Assembly: GCA_016706255.1 (NCBI GenBank)
Contig: JADJJZ010000003.1
Location: 1,398,501 to 1,462,500 of the forward strand
Direction: 5' to 3'
Origin: Bacteroidota bacterium
Lineage (GTDB): Bacteria > Bacteroidota > Bacteroidia > Chitinophagales > BACL12
Length of the DNA: 64,000 nt
The notes beneath the pieces were generated by a model, which made no database searches, had not been told where the DNA came from, and saw only the letters and a program-made list of their open reading frames with translations. A program made the translations under genes and the position numbers. This document shows positions 10,566-19,119 of this stretch, in pieces (within the stretch, counting starts at the first letter, position 1; every line of letters begins with the position of its first letter).

Positions 10566-12113
10566 TTAATTTTTTATTACTGAAGATATAATTGTATTTG
10601 TTGAATTTGAAACTTTAAGTAAATACATGCCGGATGGAAATAATTGTAAATCGAAATTTGTTGTGCTGCCATTTATTGTTTCTTCTAACACTAAACGGCC
10701 ATTTAAATTAAATAGCTGAATTTGATAGATGTCACTTTTATCTAAATTTAAATTTACTAAATTACTGGTTGGATTTGGGTAAATGGAAACCACAAATCCG
10801 GTTACCGGGGTTATACTTTGCCCAATTTGTGTGCAATCAATTACGTCTTCCAGGTAGCTGTTTCTATCTGCAACAAATGATTTTAAGCCATAAATGGTTC
10901 CACCTCCCGGTCCGCCCCCTGCTGTAATGTTTTCATCCAAATTATTGATGTATTGGTCATCGGTGTACATTTTATTATCATCAGCTAAAACAGCAGTGCG
11001 TATCAAATCATCTAAAACATTTACGGCAGCATCAATATACGCACTCGTAAAATATTTATTTTTCATATCACAATAATAATAATCGTAGGTTGCACGGGTT
11101 GCAGCAATAGTTACAATTCGTTCTAATAGCGGACGACTTAAAGCGTAATAGTCGACTGCAAGTGTAGTCATGTCGGTAACACCACCACCGCCCATTCCGC
11201 CACCGGCAGGGTAGGAGCCGAATGCTTCATTACAATCCCATTTAATCCATTCCCATAATCCATTTACCGGGTTGTGATAAATATAATAATTACGGGCTGA
11301 ATTGGTGTAAGAATCGAGGTTCGAAAATAAATTATCTAATACCAGACTTTTCATTAATACCGGTTCATTAAAATAATATTGTAATGAATCAGCAAAATCG
11401 GCATCGCTGCTGTTATTTATAAAATCAGTTAATTTAATCAGGTCAGTCCAGTCGTTTTCAGTACTATTATTTTCCAGCGAGTAACGATTTTCATACGCTG
11501 TTGTATCGGTGCCATAATATAATAAATCAGCATAGTAACTTCCTGCACCAAATGCAGCACCTGCTTTAAATAAATTTTCTGAACTATTATCAAAATGGGT
11601 ATTTAAAAAATCATCGTCAATTTGTTCTACCACATCATAAAATCCCCAATAGGTGCCATTCATATAAACATCAGCATAAATACAACGTGGTGCGGGCATC
11701 AGTTCGTTATGGCAAATATCATATATTATTTTTTCCCGCATAAAAGTGGGGTCCTTAAAACAATTATTAAAATTTAATTTTTCTAATTTATCATAATCAA
11801 GCGAGTCGACGTATCGATTAAAATCGAGTTTGAACGATTTTTTATCACCCGGATGTCCATATGAGGAATTTCCTTTTAAACGAATACCAATATCTTGAAA
11901 AGTTGAAACACCGGTATTATCTGTTATGGTAACATCGGCTTTCATATAGGTTTCTGAACTGTAATTTAAAACCAGACTATCCCAAAATCCTGTTTGTGCA
12001 AATTGTAATTCAACTTTTAAAATCTGGTTGGTTGCAAACAAATCGTCGCCCGGTGCCTGGGCAAATAAGCTGCCGGTGAGCAGCAATAAAATAACTGTCG
12101 TGAGTCGCTTCAT
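10566..12113 (-). CDS. Secreted CotH-family kinase with T9SS sorting domain
   Basis: This 515-residue protein has a signal peptide (ends SLFAQ, residue 19) and a CotH domain spanning about 30-420. The kinase-like signatures are visible: DIGIRLKGNSS near the start, VYMNGTYWGFYDVVEQID (Glu163), NLDSYTNSARNYYIY (Asp267, the catalytic-loop position) and IKWDCNEAFG (Asp293, the metal-binding position). B. subtilis CotH is an atypical protein kinase that phosphorylates spore coat proteins; Bacteroidota homologues are secreted and their targets are unknown. The C-terminus is a type A T9SS sorting domain (IYPNPTSNLVNLNL to the end). A glycine-rich loop (AGGGMGGGG) follows the Asp293 motif. The gene is divergent from a secreted lamin-tail protein with about 150 bp between starts, so that protein is a candidate partner or substrate. 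Confidence 0.93.
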   Translation of the reverse strand: MKRLTTVILLLLTGSLFAQAPGDDLFATNQILKVELQFAQTGFWDSLVLNYSSETYMKADVTITDNTGVSTFQDIGIRLKGNSSYGHPGDKKSFKLDFNRYVDSLDYDKLEKLNFNNCFKDPTFMREKIIYDICHNELMPAPRCIYADVYMNGTYWGFYDVVEQIDDDFLNTHFDNSSENLFKAGAAFGAGSYYADLLYYGTDTTAYENRYSLENNSTENDWTDLIKLTDFINNSSDADFADSLQYYFNEPVLMKSLVLDNLFSNLDSYTNSARNYYIYHNPVNGLWEWIKWDCNEAFGSYPAGGGMGGGGVTDMTTLAVDYYALSRPLLERIVTIAATRATYDYYYCDMKNKYFTSAYIDAAVNVLDDLIRTAVLADDNKMYTDDQYINNLDENITAGGGPGGGTIYGLKSFVADRNSYLEDVIDCTQIGQSITPVTGFVVSIYPNPTSNLVNLNLDKSDIYQIQLFNLNGRLVLEETINGSTTNFDLQLFPSGMYLLKVSNSTNTIISSVIKN

Positions 12114-12212
12114 ATCGGTATTTTGTGGTCTGACCGCCTAAAGTTGATAAGGTTTAACGTATTAACAAAAATAATTTATGATAACTGTGGTATAATAATT
12201 GGTAACTGCTAC

Positions 12213-12242
12213 TTGCATTTTCAGTTCACTCGAATATCTTTG
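12213..12242 (+). promoter_or_regulatory. Bacteroidota-type promoter for the lamin-tail gene
   Basis: TTG at 12213-12215 and TATCTTTG at 12235-12242 are separated by 19 bp, matching the Bacteroidota consensus (TTG, about 19 bp, TAnnTTTG). The start codon at 12264 lies about 20 bases downstream, which supports that start over the upstream open frame. Confidence 0.75.
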
Positions 12243-12263
12243 TTCACGTTAAAATACACATCT

Positions 12264-14366
12264 ATGTTTAAACACATTACTACTATTTTATTGCTGACAG
12301 GCATGCTGCAGGTTAGCGCTCAGGTTAATATTGTAATAACGGGCACGCCCATTACAGAATCCTTTACAGGCTTTACAGGAGCGGGTTTTACCCCAACTCC
12401 GGGTGCGGGACAACTCGATGCTGATAACTGGCAAATAACAGGTTTTAATGAAGGCGACCTCCTGTTTGGCGGCACCAAAACAACCGGCGATTTTGCCCGT
12501 GGCAGCACAGGAGGCAATATTAGTACCGGCGGTATTTATTCCCTACTCACCGCTGCAGGGGCAAATCAATCCCTGTATTTTCAACCAACTGCTGATGATA
12601 TTACGCCCGGATCAATAGCATTGGTGTATAAAAATATTACAGGAACTCTATTAACTGAACTCGATTTTTCGTACGTAATTTATTTATACAATAACGAAAG
12701 CCGTTCTACTACTTTAAAATTATCTTATTCAACCGATAACATCACTTATACCGATGTTCCGTCAATGGATTTCACCTCACTTGGGGCACTTGATGCATCG
12801 TTATATACTTATAACCGCAGTGTTGCTCTCAGCGGTTTATCTATTCCAAATAACACCTTCATTTATTTTAAATGGACAACAGATGATGCACCCGGTGGTG
12901 CAGGTAATCGCGATGAAATTGGTTTAGATAATATTACACTTACTGCAGGTTCTGATCCGATTCCAACACCAACAGTTTATTTTAATAATGATATTATTTA
13001 TGCTTATGAAAATAATGGTTCGTTTTCATTTGATGTAAATATTGCTACTCCGCACGATTGTAATGCATTTATCACTTTAAATCCTGAAGTTACTTTAGCA
13101 AAGGAAGGTGTTGATTATACATTCAGCTCCCCTACAATGATTTCGTTTACAGCCGGCGGACCAACAACCCAAACTGTTGTAGTACCGCTTACCAACGATA
13201 ATATTCCTGAATATATGGAAACCATGTATTTTGAGTTAGATAGTGTTTCTCCGGGATGTTTAATTGTTGCACCTACATTTCAGTTAGTATTTATTCAGGA
13301 TTCAGATGTTGCGGTTATTGGTGATTGCGAAAATTTAATTATTTCTCAATATGGTGAAGGCACAGGAATTTTAAATAATAAGGCATTGGAAATTTATAAC
13401 CCTACTGATGCCGCTGTTAATCTCGAAGATTATTACGTGCATATTTATTCAAATGGCGGACTTGCACCTGTTTATTATTTTCAAGGTAATGGAATGCTTG
13501 CGCCGGGTGATGCCTATGTAATTACTACTGAGGATGCAAATCCACCATTACTTGCTCAGGCTGATACCACAGGACAAGGAGCATATTTTAACGGAAACGA
13601 TGCTGTAGTTTTAAATAACGGTCCTTACATGATTGATAAAATTGGTGAAATTGGTATTGACCCCGGTATCACAGGCTGGTTAATTCCCGGTGGAAGCACA
13701 ACCGATAATTCATTAGTACGTAAATCATCTGTTACTCAAGGTCAGTTAGATTGGAGTTTAGGTGTAAATGAATGGAATGTAATCGGCCCCAATAATTTCG
13801 CCGGATTAAATACACATGTTTATGATGGTTGTGGTTGTCCTGCGCCAACAGGATTTGCAGTTATGAATATTACAAGTTCAACATTTAAGGCTGTTTGGGA
13901 TGCTATGCCGGGTGCTACAAAATATCAGGTTTGGTATCGCCAATCAGGAATTGGTGCACCATGGAGCAAAAAAAATACCACCACCAATTCGAAAAAAATT
14001 ATTGGTTTGTTACCATCTACTTTGTATGAGGTAAAAGTTAAAACGTTTTGTGGTGTATTAGGTTCTGAATTTACTACAACCTTATTTGTAACTACAGGCC
14101 CACTGCGCGCTGGTGAAATTGAAAGCAGCTTTAATTTATTTCCAAATCCAAACAATGGGTTGTTTACAATTGAATTGCCAACCGATTTAACTGAAAATGC
14201 AGATTTGTTTATTTATGATATTACAGGTGCGTTGGTGTTAAAACAAACTGTTGAAGCACAAACAAATTCACTTACTATTGATTTAACTAAATTGCCAAAA
14301 GGAAGTTATATTGTACGATTAATTAGCGTTAATTCTGCATCAACTGAAATTCTGGTTATTGAGTAA
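12264..14366 (+). CDS. Secreted Calx-beta, lamin-tail and FN3 protein with T9SS tail
   Basis: This 700-residue exported protein starts at the ATG just after a good promoter (signal peptide MFKHITTILLLTGMLQVSAQ). Its domains in order: an N-terminal beta-sandwich at about 20-230; a Calx-beta domain at about 235-345 (YENNGSFSFDVNIA, then PEYMETMYFELD); a lamin-tail domain at about 350-485 (LIISQYGEGTG, KALEIYNPTDAAVNLEDYYV, GNDAVVLNNG); an FN3 domain at about 510-605; and a type A T9SS sorting domain from LFPNPNNGLFTIELP. Lamin-tail domains are common in secreted bacterial proteins and often accompany CotH kinases or nucleases. The adjacent gene is a divergent CotH kinase, so a kinase-substrate or shared-surface role is a reasonable inference, not shown. 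Confidence 0.88.
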   Translation: MFKHITTILLLTGMLQVSAQVNIVITGTPITESFTGFTGAGFTPTPGAGQLDADNWQITGFNEGDLLFGGTKTTGDFARGSTGGNISTGGIYSLLTAAGANQSLYFQPTADDITPGSIALVYKNITGTLLTELDFSYVIYLYNNESRSTTLKLSYSTDNITYTDVPSMDFTSLGALDASLYTYNRSVALSGLSIPNNTFIYFKWTTDDAPGGAGNRDEIGLDNITLTAGSDPIPTPTVYFNNDIIYAYENNGSFSFDVNIATPHDCNAFITLNPEVTLAKEGVDYTFSSPTMISFTAGGPTTQTVVVPLTNDNIPEYMETMYFELDSVSPGCLIVAPTFQLVFIQDSDVAVIGDCENLIISQYGEGTGILNNKALEIYNPTDAAVNLEDYYVHIYSNGGLAPVYYFQGNGMLAPGDAYVITTEDANPPLLAQADTTGQGAYFNGNDAVVLNNGPYMIDKIGEIGIDPGITGWLIPGGSTTDNSLVRKSSVTQGQLDWSLGVNEWNVIGPNNFAGLNTHVYDGCGCPAPTGFAVMNITSSTFKAVWDAMPGATKYQVWYRQSGIGAPWSKKNTTTNSKKIIGLLPSTLYEVKVKTFCGVLGSEFTTTLFVTTGPLRAGEIESSFNLFPNPNNGLFTIELPTDLTENADLFIYDITGALVLKQTVEAQTNSLTIDLTKLPKGSYIVRLISVNSASTEILVIE

Positions 14367-14382
14367 AAATACATTTACCATT

Positions 14383-14422
14383 AAAATAAAACCCGACTGC
14401 AATTGTAATCGGGTTTTATTTT
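14383..14422. terminator. Bidirectional terminator
   Basis: A 14-bp stem (AAAATAAAACCCGA and its complement) with a 12-base loop lies between the convergent lamin-tail and pirin genes, with a T-run after the right arm. Confidence 0.92.
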
Positions 14423-14436
14423 TTTATCAGATGTTA

Positions 14437-15186
14437 TTAGCTTCTTGAAGCTGCATATGTTAAATAACCGGGCTCTTTTAAAGCACTGATTAAAAACAAT
14501 GTTGAAGCTTCATTTATTTCAAAAGAATAATTACCTGCCTCATCAATAACAAAAAAATCATCTTTGTTTAACTGTCCTTTTTCAGTATGTAAATTGCCTG
14601 AAATCACATAAAATGAATGTACGCGTTCTGCATCCAGTTCAATGGTATGCGTGCCTGCTTCAAATTCAATTTGTTGAATGGTTAAGCCGGGTGTCATCAT
14701 TTCCAAAGGCGCAAGTTCACCTTTTAAAATTTTCACCTTTTTACCTGGTTCATTTATTACAGGAAATGTATCTGCCGGATAATCATTATACGTTGCCGGT
14801 TGTAAAAGCGATTTATTAATATCAGGATCAAACCAAATTTGAAACATATGTGTGCCCTTATGCATTTTTTCAGCATGGCTTATGCCATTTCCTGCGCGTA
14901 TAATTTGCACATCACCGGCTTGTAATGGCAGCCAGGTTTTATTTTTGGTGTCGTAATGTTCAACGGTTCCTTCCAGTATAAAACTCACAATTTCAAATGC
15001 CTGATGCGGGTGTAAACCTATGGTAGAGGTAACTTCACCCCAGGCATGTGCCCAATAAAAGATATTGGAATAAGGCTGCAGCTTTGTAGCGTCCGGCGAC
15101 ATCTGAATGGGCTTGTTTTCAAGTATTTCGCCACCATTAAAATTGCCGGTTATTTGTTTTTGTACCGGATATATATGTATAGACAT
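14437..15186 (-). CDS. Pirin family bicupin protein
   Basis: This 249-residue two-domain cupin of the pirin family is of normal length. The N-terminal cupin keeps the iron-ligand set of pirins: HPH at 59-61 (IGLHPHQAFEIVSFILEG) and HAE at 104-106 (GNGISHAEKM), followed by HMFQIWFDP. Bacterial pirins include quercetinases and iron-dependent regulators of metabolic enzymes; the substrate cannot be inferred here. It has no signal peptide and should be cytoplasmic. The start at 15186 follows an AT-rich leader. The reading direction continues from the flavoprotein and lipoprotein genes, but a 42-bp gap with no clear terminator leaves operon membership open. Confidence 0.93.
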   Translation of the reverse strand: MSIHIYPVQKQITGNFNGGEILENKPIQMSPDATKLQPYSNIFYWAHAWGEVTSTIGLHPHQAFEIVSFILEGTVEHYDTKNKTWLPLQAGDVQIIRAGNGISHAEKMHKGTHMFQIWFDPDINKSLLQPATYNDYPADTFPVINEPGKKVKILKGELAPLEMMTPGLTIQQIEFEAGTHTIELDAERVHSFYVISGNLHTEKGQLNKDDFFVIDEAGNYSFEINEASTLFLISALKEPGYLTYAASRS

Positions 15187-15228
15187 AGAATTATTTTTAT
15201 CTATAAACTATAGTCCTGTTTAAAAAGT

Positions 15229-15597
15229 TCACTTTATTGTATCGCCTGCAGATTCAATTGCTGATTGTTCAATACCCTGTAAAATTTCATTTAAATCGAT
15301 TTCCAGTTCAGGCGCATTTTCTTCCTGAATGCCTGCAATAGCAACCTGCAAGCGCAATGATAATTCAGTAGCTCTGCTCATTTGTTTATCATTTAAGTCG
15401 CTCGACATTAATTCATTCATAATAGCATCTACTTCACTGTAAAGCGAATCTAATTCGGGAGCACCGTAAGGGGTTTTAGCATCAGCCAGTTTTTCATACT
15501 CAGTAACTTTGTCTTCAAACTGATTTAATAATTTATCGGAATGACTGTTGCATGATGTTAAAAGTGTGATGGTGAATATAAATAGTAAGTTTTTCAT
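15229..15597 (-). CDS. Small lipoprotein of unknown function
   Basis: This 122-residue protein has a lipoprotein signal (KNLLFIFTITLLTSC, lipobox Cys near residue 16), then a helical acidic domain (LLNQFEDKVTEYEKLADAK) that looks like a small helical bundle or coiled coil. I do not recognise a named family with certainty; short lipoproteins with a conserved E-Y-E helix are frequent in Bacteroidota. The frame is open to 15714, but that extension overlaps the 3' end of the flavoprotein gene and precedes the signal peptide, so the ATG at 15597 is chosen. It starts 22 bp after the restored stop codon of the flavoprotein and is probably in its transcript. Confidence 0.7.
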   Translation of the reverse strand: MKNLLFIFTITLLTSCNSHSDKLLNQFEDKVTEYEKLADAKTPYGAPELDSLYSEVDAIMNELMSSDLNDKQMSRATELSLRLQVAIAGIQEENAPELEIDLNEILQGIEQSAIESAGDTIK

Positions 15598-15619
15598 AAT
15601 CTTTATTTTATGGTTAAGG

Positions 15620-16848
15620 TTATAACGTTTCTGCAATTTGCTGAATTCCGGCAGCAGCAATATATCCGGTTGTCCATGCTGCCTGAAAATTAAATCCACC
15701 TGTAACAGCATCAATATTCAATACTTCGCCTGCAAAAAATAAATTCGGGTGTTTTTTACTTTGCATAGTTTTAAAATCTACTTCCTGTAACTTAATGCCA
15801 CCACAAGTTACAAATTCATCTTTAAATGTGCTTTTGCCTTTTACTTTAAAATTACTTTCTGTGAGTACTGCAGCAAATTTTTGTAAAATAACTTTGTTAC
15901 ATCCGACCAGTTTAAGGTATCAGCAATGCCACAATAATTACACAACGATTTATGCAAACGCGTGGAAATATTTCCTAATGGTGTATTTATAATATTTTTT
16001 TTGGGAGATGACATTTTTAAGGATAATAACATATTTAAGCAACTTTCATAATCATGTTCCGGTAGAAAGTTAACGATTAAATTAAAGTTATATTGTTTTT
16101 TAGCAAGTGCCACAGCTCCCCAGGCAGATAATTTAAGAATTGCCGGACCGCTTAAACCCCAATGGGTAATTAATAAAGGACCCTGTGTTGAAATTTTTTC
16201 GCCTTCAATTTTGCATGTTACTTCAGGCACACTCACGCCCATAAGTCCTTCAATACGTTTATCACTGATATGAAATGTAAATAAACTGGGTACAGGTTCA
16301 ACAATGGTGTGACCGAGTGTAGCTAACATTTTCCATACCTGCGGACTACTTCCTGTTGCAACCAACACAAAATCAAAAGTATCTGATTTACCATTACTGA
16401 ATTCTAGTTGCCATTTATTTTCATGATGGTGTAATTGGGTAACACCGGTTTGGGTATGCAAACGAATTTGTAATTGTTCTGCTTCATGTAAAAAACAATC
16501 AATTATGGTTTGAGAAGTATTGGTTACCGGAAACATTCTGCCATCCGGTTCTGCATGAATATTTACGCGACGTTGTTTAAACCAGTTAATGGTATCAGAA
16601 GGATTAAAAACATAAAATGGTCCCAATAATTCTTTTGCTCCACGCGGGTAATTATTTACCAATAATTCCGGTTCGAAACAGGCATGCGTAACATTACATC
16701 TGCCACCACCCGAAACTTTTACCTTACTAAGAAACTGAGCCGATTTATCAAAAATGTGCACCTCCAACCCCGGAACCAGTTCCGCAGCATTAATCCCGGC
16801 AAAAAAACCGGCTGCACCTCCTCCAATAATGGCTAGTTTTAAATTCAT
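15620..16848 (-). pseudogene. BaiN/HI0933-type flavoprotein, interrupted by a frameshift
   Basis: The N-terminal frame (16848 to 15841) carries an FAD Rossmann motif (LAIIGGGAAGFFAGINAAE), the VSGGGRCNVT signature and the THWGLSGPAIL segment of the BaiN/RdsA (HI0933-like) NAD(P)/FAD-dependent oxidoreductases. It stops early. The missing C-terminus is intact in another frame from about 15885 down to a stop at 15620: EFVTCGGIKL, LFFAGEVLNIDAVTGGFNF and QAAWTTGYIA are the conserved family tail with the second FAD contact. Joining the frames gives about 409 residues, the family norm. The frames differ by one missing base between about 15873 and 15908, where short A/T runs lie; on the coding strand the heptamer A_AAT_TTG sits in the correct phase for a -1 slip. 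A sequencing or assembly deletion, a real mutation or programmed frameshifting are all possible; the first is simplest. Confidence 0.85.
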
Positions 16849-16870
16849 TGGTTTTCGTAAAGGTAAGAGG

Positions 16871-17260
16871 AATTAGCTAATTAGCTGATTAGCAAATTAG
16901 CAAATGATGCCCAAGAGTGGTATTTTGATTGTAAAAGTACATTTGGAGTTGCAAAATAATATATTGGAAGATTGAATTATTTAATTAACTAATTAATTAA
17001 ATTAATAAAAGTTGATTCCGCAGGAATCAACTAAACAAAAGGTTGAATAATAAGTCAAGCTTAAAAGCTTGGGAAGAACCCCATTAGCTAATTTGCTAAT
17101 CGGCTAATCAGCTAAAAGTTGAATAAGAATCTAAATTACCAGCCCACACAAAACCCCATTAGCTAATTTGCTAATCGGCTAATCAGCTAATCGGCTAAAA
17201 GTTGAATAAGAATCTAAATTAACAGCCCACACAAAACCCCATTAGCTAATTTGCTAATTA
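16871..17260. repeat. Cluster of GCTAAT-rich palindromic intergenic repeats
   Basis: The 409-bp gap between the flavoprotein and pntB contains no gene. Three copies of a unit beginning CCCCATTAGCTAATTTGCTA start at 17079, 17154 and 17237 (spacing 75 and 83 bp; the third is cut by the pntB stop region). Copy two has an extra 8-bp segment (AATCGGCT), so the GCTAAT motif itself expands and contracts. An inverted version lies at 16871-16906 (AATTAGCTAATTAGCTGATT and so on). Between units is the linker AAAGTTGAATAAGAATCTAA. The first and last blocks could pair with each other. The unit is too irregular and too self-complementary for a CRISPR. Confidence 0.85.
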
Positions 17261-18649
17261 AACAGCTTTAACCTCAGCAATTAGTTTTTCCAGCATGGTT
17301 TTCGCATCACCAAACAGCATGCGTGTTTTGCTATCGTAAAATAATTCGTTTTCGATTCCGGCATAACCTTTTGCCATGGAACGTTTCATTACGATAATAT
17401 TTTTTGCAGTGTTTGCTTTAATAATCGGCATACCATAAATTGGTGAACCAGGGTCTGTTTCTGCTGCGGGATTTACTACGTCGTTTGCACCAATTACAAT
17501 TACCACATCAGTATTTGGTAACTGCGGATTGATATCATCCATTTCTTTTAATTTATCGTAAGATACATCAGCTTCAGCAAGTAATACGTTCATGTGACCG
17601 GGCATACGACCTGCAACAGGATGTATTGCGAAATTTACTTCTACACCTTTTTCTTCCAATACTTTTTCAAATTCGTGACAAGTATGTTGAGCCTGAGCAA
17701 CTGCTAAACCGTAACCCGGAATAATAGTAACTTTTTGCGCATAAGCACATAAAATTGCGGCATCAGTTGCGTTTATTTCGCGTATAGATAATCCTTCTGT
17801 TGATTTACCTGTAGAAGTGCTGGTACTAAATGCGCCAATAATAACATTCCATAAACTTCTGTTCATGGCTTTACACATTAACACGGTAAGAATAGTTCCT
17901 GCGCTACCAACCAAAATACCACCTGTAAGCATTACCTGATTATCGTAAAGGAAACCACCAAAAGCAGCGGCAACACCGGTAAATGAATTGAGTAATGAAA
18001 TAACTACCGGCATATCTGCACCACCAATCGGCATTACAAATAATACACCATATAATAATGAAGCACCAAAAATTATCCAGATTACATTGCTGCTCATAAA
18101 TGTAACATCATAAGAAGCAAAAACTACTAATGCGAGTATTGCGAATATAAAGGTGTTATTAAATATCTGTTGAAATTTACTACCAACATCTTTTATTTTA
18201 CCTTCCAGTTTACCATAAGCAATCATACTTCCGGCAAATGAAATTGTTCCGATCATGAGGCCTAAAAAAATGATGAAACGTTCACCAAATGCTTCAGGAT
18301 GATGTGTGTCCATTTCAACTATTCCAATTAAAGCCGCACATGCACCACCCATACCATTAAACAACGACACCATTTGGGGCATTTGCGTCATTTTTACTTT
18401 CATGGCAGCAAAATAACCTACAATAGTTCCTATGGCAATTCCACCAAAAATCCATGCAAGATTGCCGATTTTTTCACCGGCTTCATTTTGATGGAAAAAT
18501 ATGGTACCTAAAATGGCAATTGCCATACCGATACCGGCATAAAAATTCCCTTTTTTCGCTGTATCCGGTTTTCCCAACATTTTTAAGCCTACAATAAAGC
18601 TTAAACTGCCAAGCAGGTAACAAAGTTTTAATATATCTAAATTACTCAT
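17258..18649 (-). CDS. pntB: NAD(P)(+) transhydrogenase, beta subunit (proton-translocating)
   Basis: This 463-residue protein is the beta subunit of the proton-pumping nicotinamide nucleotide transhydrogenase. The N-terminal two thirds are membrane helices with the conserved MVSLFNGMGGACAALIG and SFAGSMIAYGKLEGK segments. The C-terminal third is the NADP(H)-binding domain III, with VTIIPGYGLAVAQAQH, FAIHPVAGRMPGHMNVLLAE, DVVIVIGANDVVNPAA and the Pro-Gly-Ser-Pro-Ile-Tyr-Gly-Met-Pro segment. The enzyme drives NADP+ reduction by NADH using the proton gradient and so supplies NADPH. The gene is last of three in the order pntAA, pntAB, pntB, 112 bp after pntAB, and is directly followed by the intergenic repeat cluster. 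Confidence 0.98.
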   Translation of the reverse strand: MSNLDILKLCYLLGSLSFIVGLKMLGKPDTAKKGNFYAGIGMAIAILGTIFFHQNEAGEKIGNLAWIFGGIAIGTIVGYFAAMKVKMTQMPQMVSLFNGMGGACAALIGIVEMDTHHPEAFGERFIIFLGLMIGTISFAGSMIAYGKLEGKIKDVGSKFQQIFNNTFIFAILALVVFASYDVTFMSSNVIWIIFGASLLYGVLFVMPIGGADMPVVISLLNSFTGVAAAFGGFLYDNQVMLTGGILVGSAGTILTVLMCKAMNRSLWNVIIGAFSTSTSTGKSTEGLSIREINATDAAILCAYAQKVTIIPGYGLAVAQAQHTCHEFEKVLEEKGVEVNFAIHPVAGRMPGHMNVLLAEADVSYDKLKEMDDINPQLPNTDVVIVIGANDVVNPAAETDPGSPIYGMPIIKANTAKNIIVMKRSMAKGYAGIENELFYDSKTRMLFGDAKTMLEKLIAEVKAV

Positions 18650-18713
18650 AGTAAATATCTTTATTCGTAATATAATTAATCAATTAATAAATAAACTTAA
18701 TAAACACATTAAA

Positions 18714-18757
18714 GGCTGTTCCATTGGTACATCGGTACATCAACAAATTAGCACATT
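18714..18757. repeat. GGTACAT/GCACATTA intergenic repeat
   Basis: The pntB-pntAB gap holds GGCTGTTCCATTGGTACAT at 18714-18732 followed by further GGTACAT and AGCACATTA units. The first 19 bases recur exactly, inverted, at 60103-60121, where the flanking sequence is again a run of GTAC-containing units. This marks a dispersed intergenic repeat family. Confidence 0.75.
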
Positions 18758-18761
18758 AATT

Positions 18762-19079
18762 CTACTTTTTCTTCTTAAACATCTGCAACATACGGTTTGT
18801 AACCACAAAACCACCAACTACGTTGAGTGTTCCGAGAATTACTGCAAGGAAACCTAATACTAATGCAAGCGTGCTGTCTGCATGTCCCATAACAATTATA
18901 GAACCGATAATTACAACACCATGAATGGCATTTGCACCACTCATTAATGGTGTATGTAAAATTGCGGGCACATTACTAATTACTTCCACACCTAAAAATG
19001 CAGCAAGAATTAATATGTAAACAATATCCCAGCTATCAAGGGTTTTTAAGAATGCACCTGTTGCTTCTAAAAGTATCAT
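18762..19079 (-). CDS. pntAB: NAD(P) transhydrogenase, alpha-2 membrane subunit
   Basis: This 105-residue small membrane subunit corresponds to the C-terminal membrane part of the fused E. coli PntA. It has about three hydrophobic helices (IVYILILAAFLGVEVI, GVVIIGSIIVMG and LALVLGFLAVILGTLNVVGG) and the conserved NVPAILHTPLMSGANAIHG segment that contributes to the proton channel. Having a separate gene for this part is the three-subunit arrangement known from Rhodospirillum rubrum and usual in Bacteroidota. The frame is open 17 codons further upstream, overlapping pntAA, but MILLEATGAF at 19079 is the plausible start. It lies 40 bp after pntAA. Confidence 0.96.
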   Translation of the reverse strand: MILLEATGAFLKTLDSWDIVYILILAAFLGVEVISNVPAILHTPLMSGANAIHGVVIIGSIIVMGHADSTLALVLGFLAVILGTLNVVGGFVVTNRMLQMFKKKK

Positions 19080-19119
19080 ACAATTATTATTTATAGTTAA
19101 TTGAGTTGTGCTTAAAATA

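Noticed and set aside
17079..17260. CRISPR-like array
   Set aside because: There are only two or three units, both the unit and the intervening sequence are repeated, and the motif is itself palindromic and variable in length. No cas genes are near.
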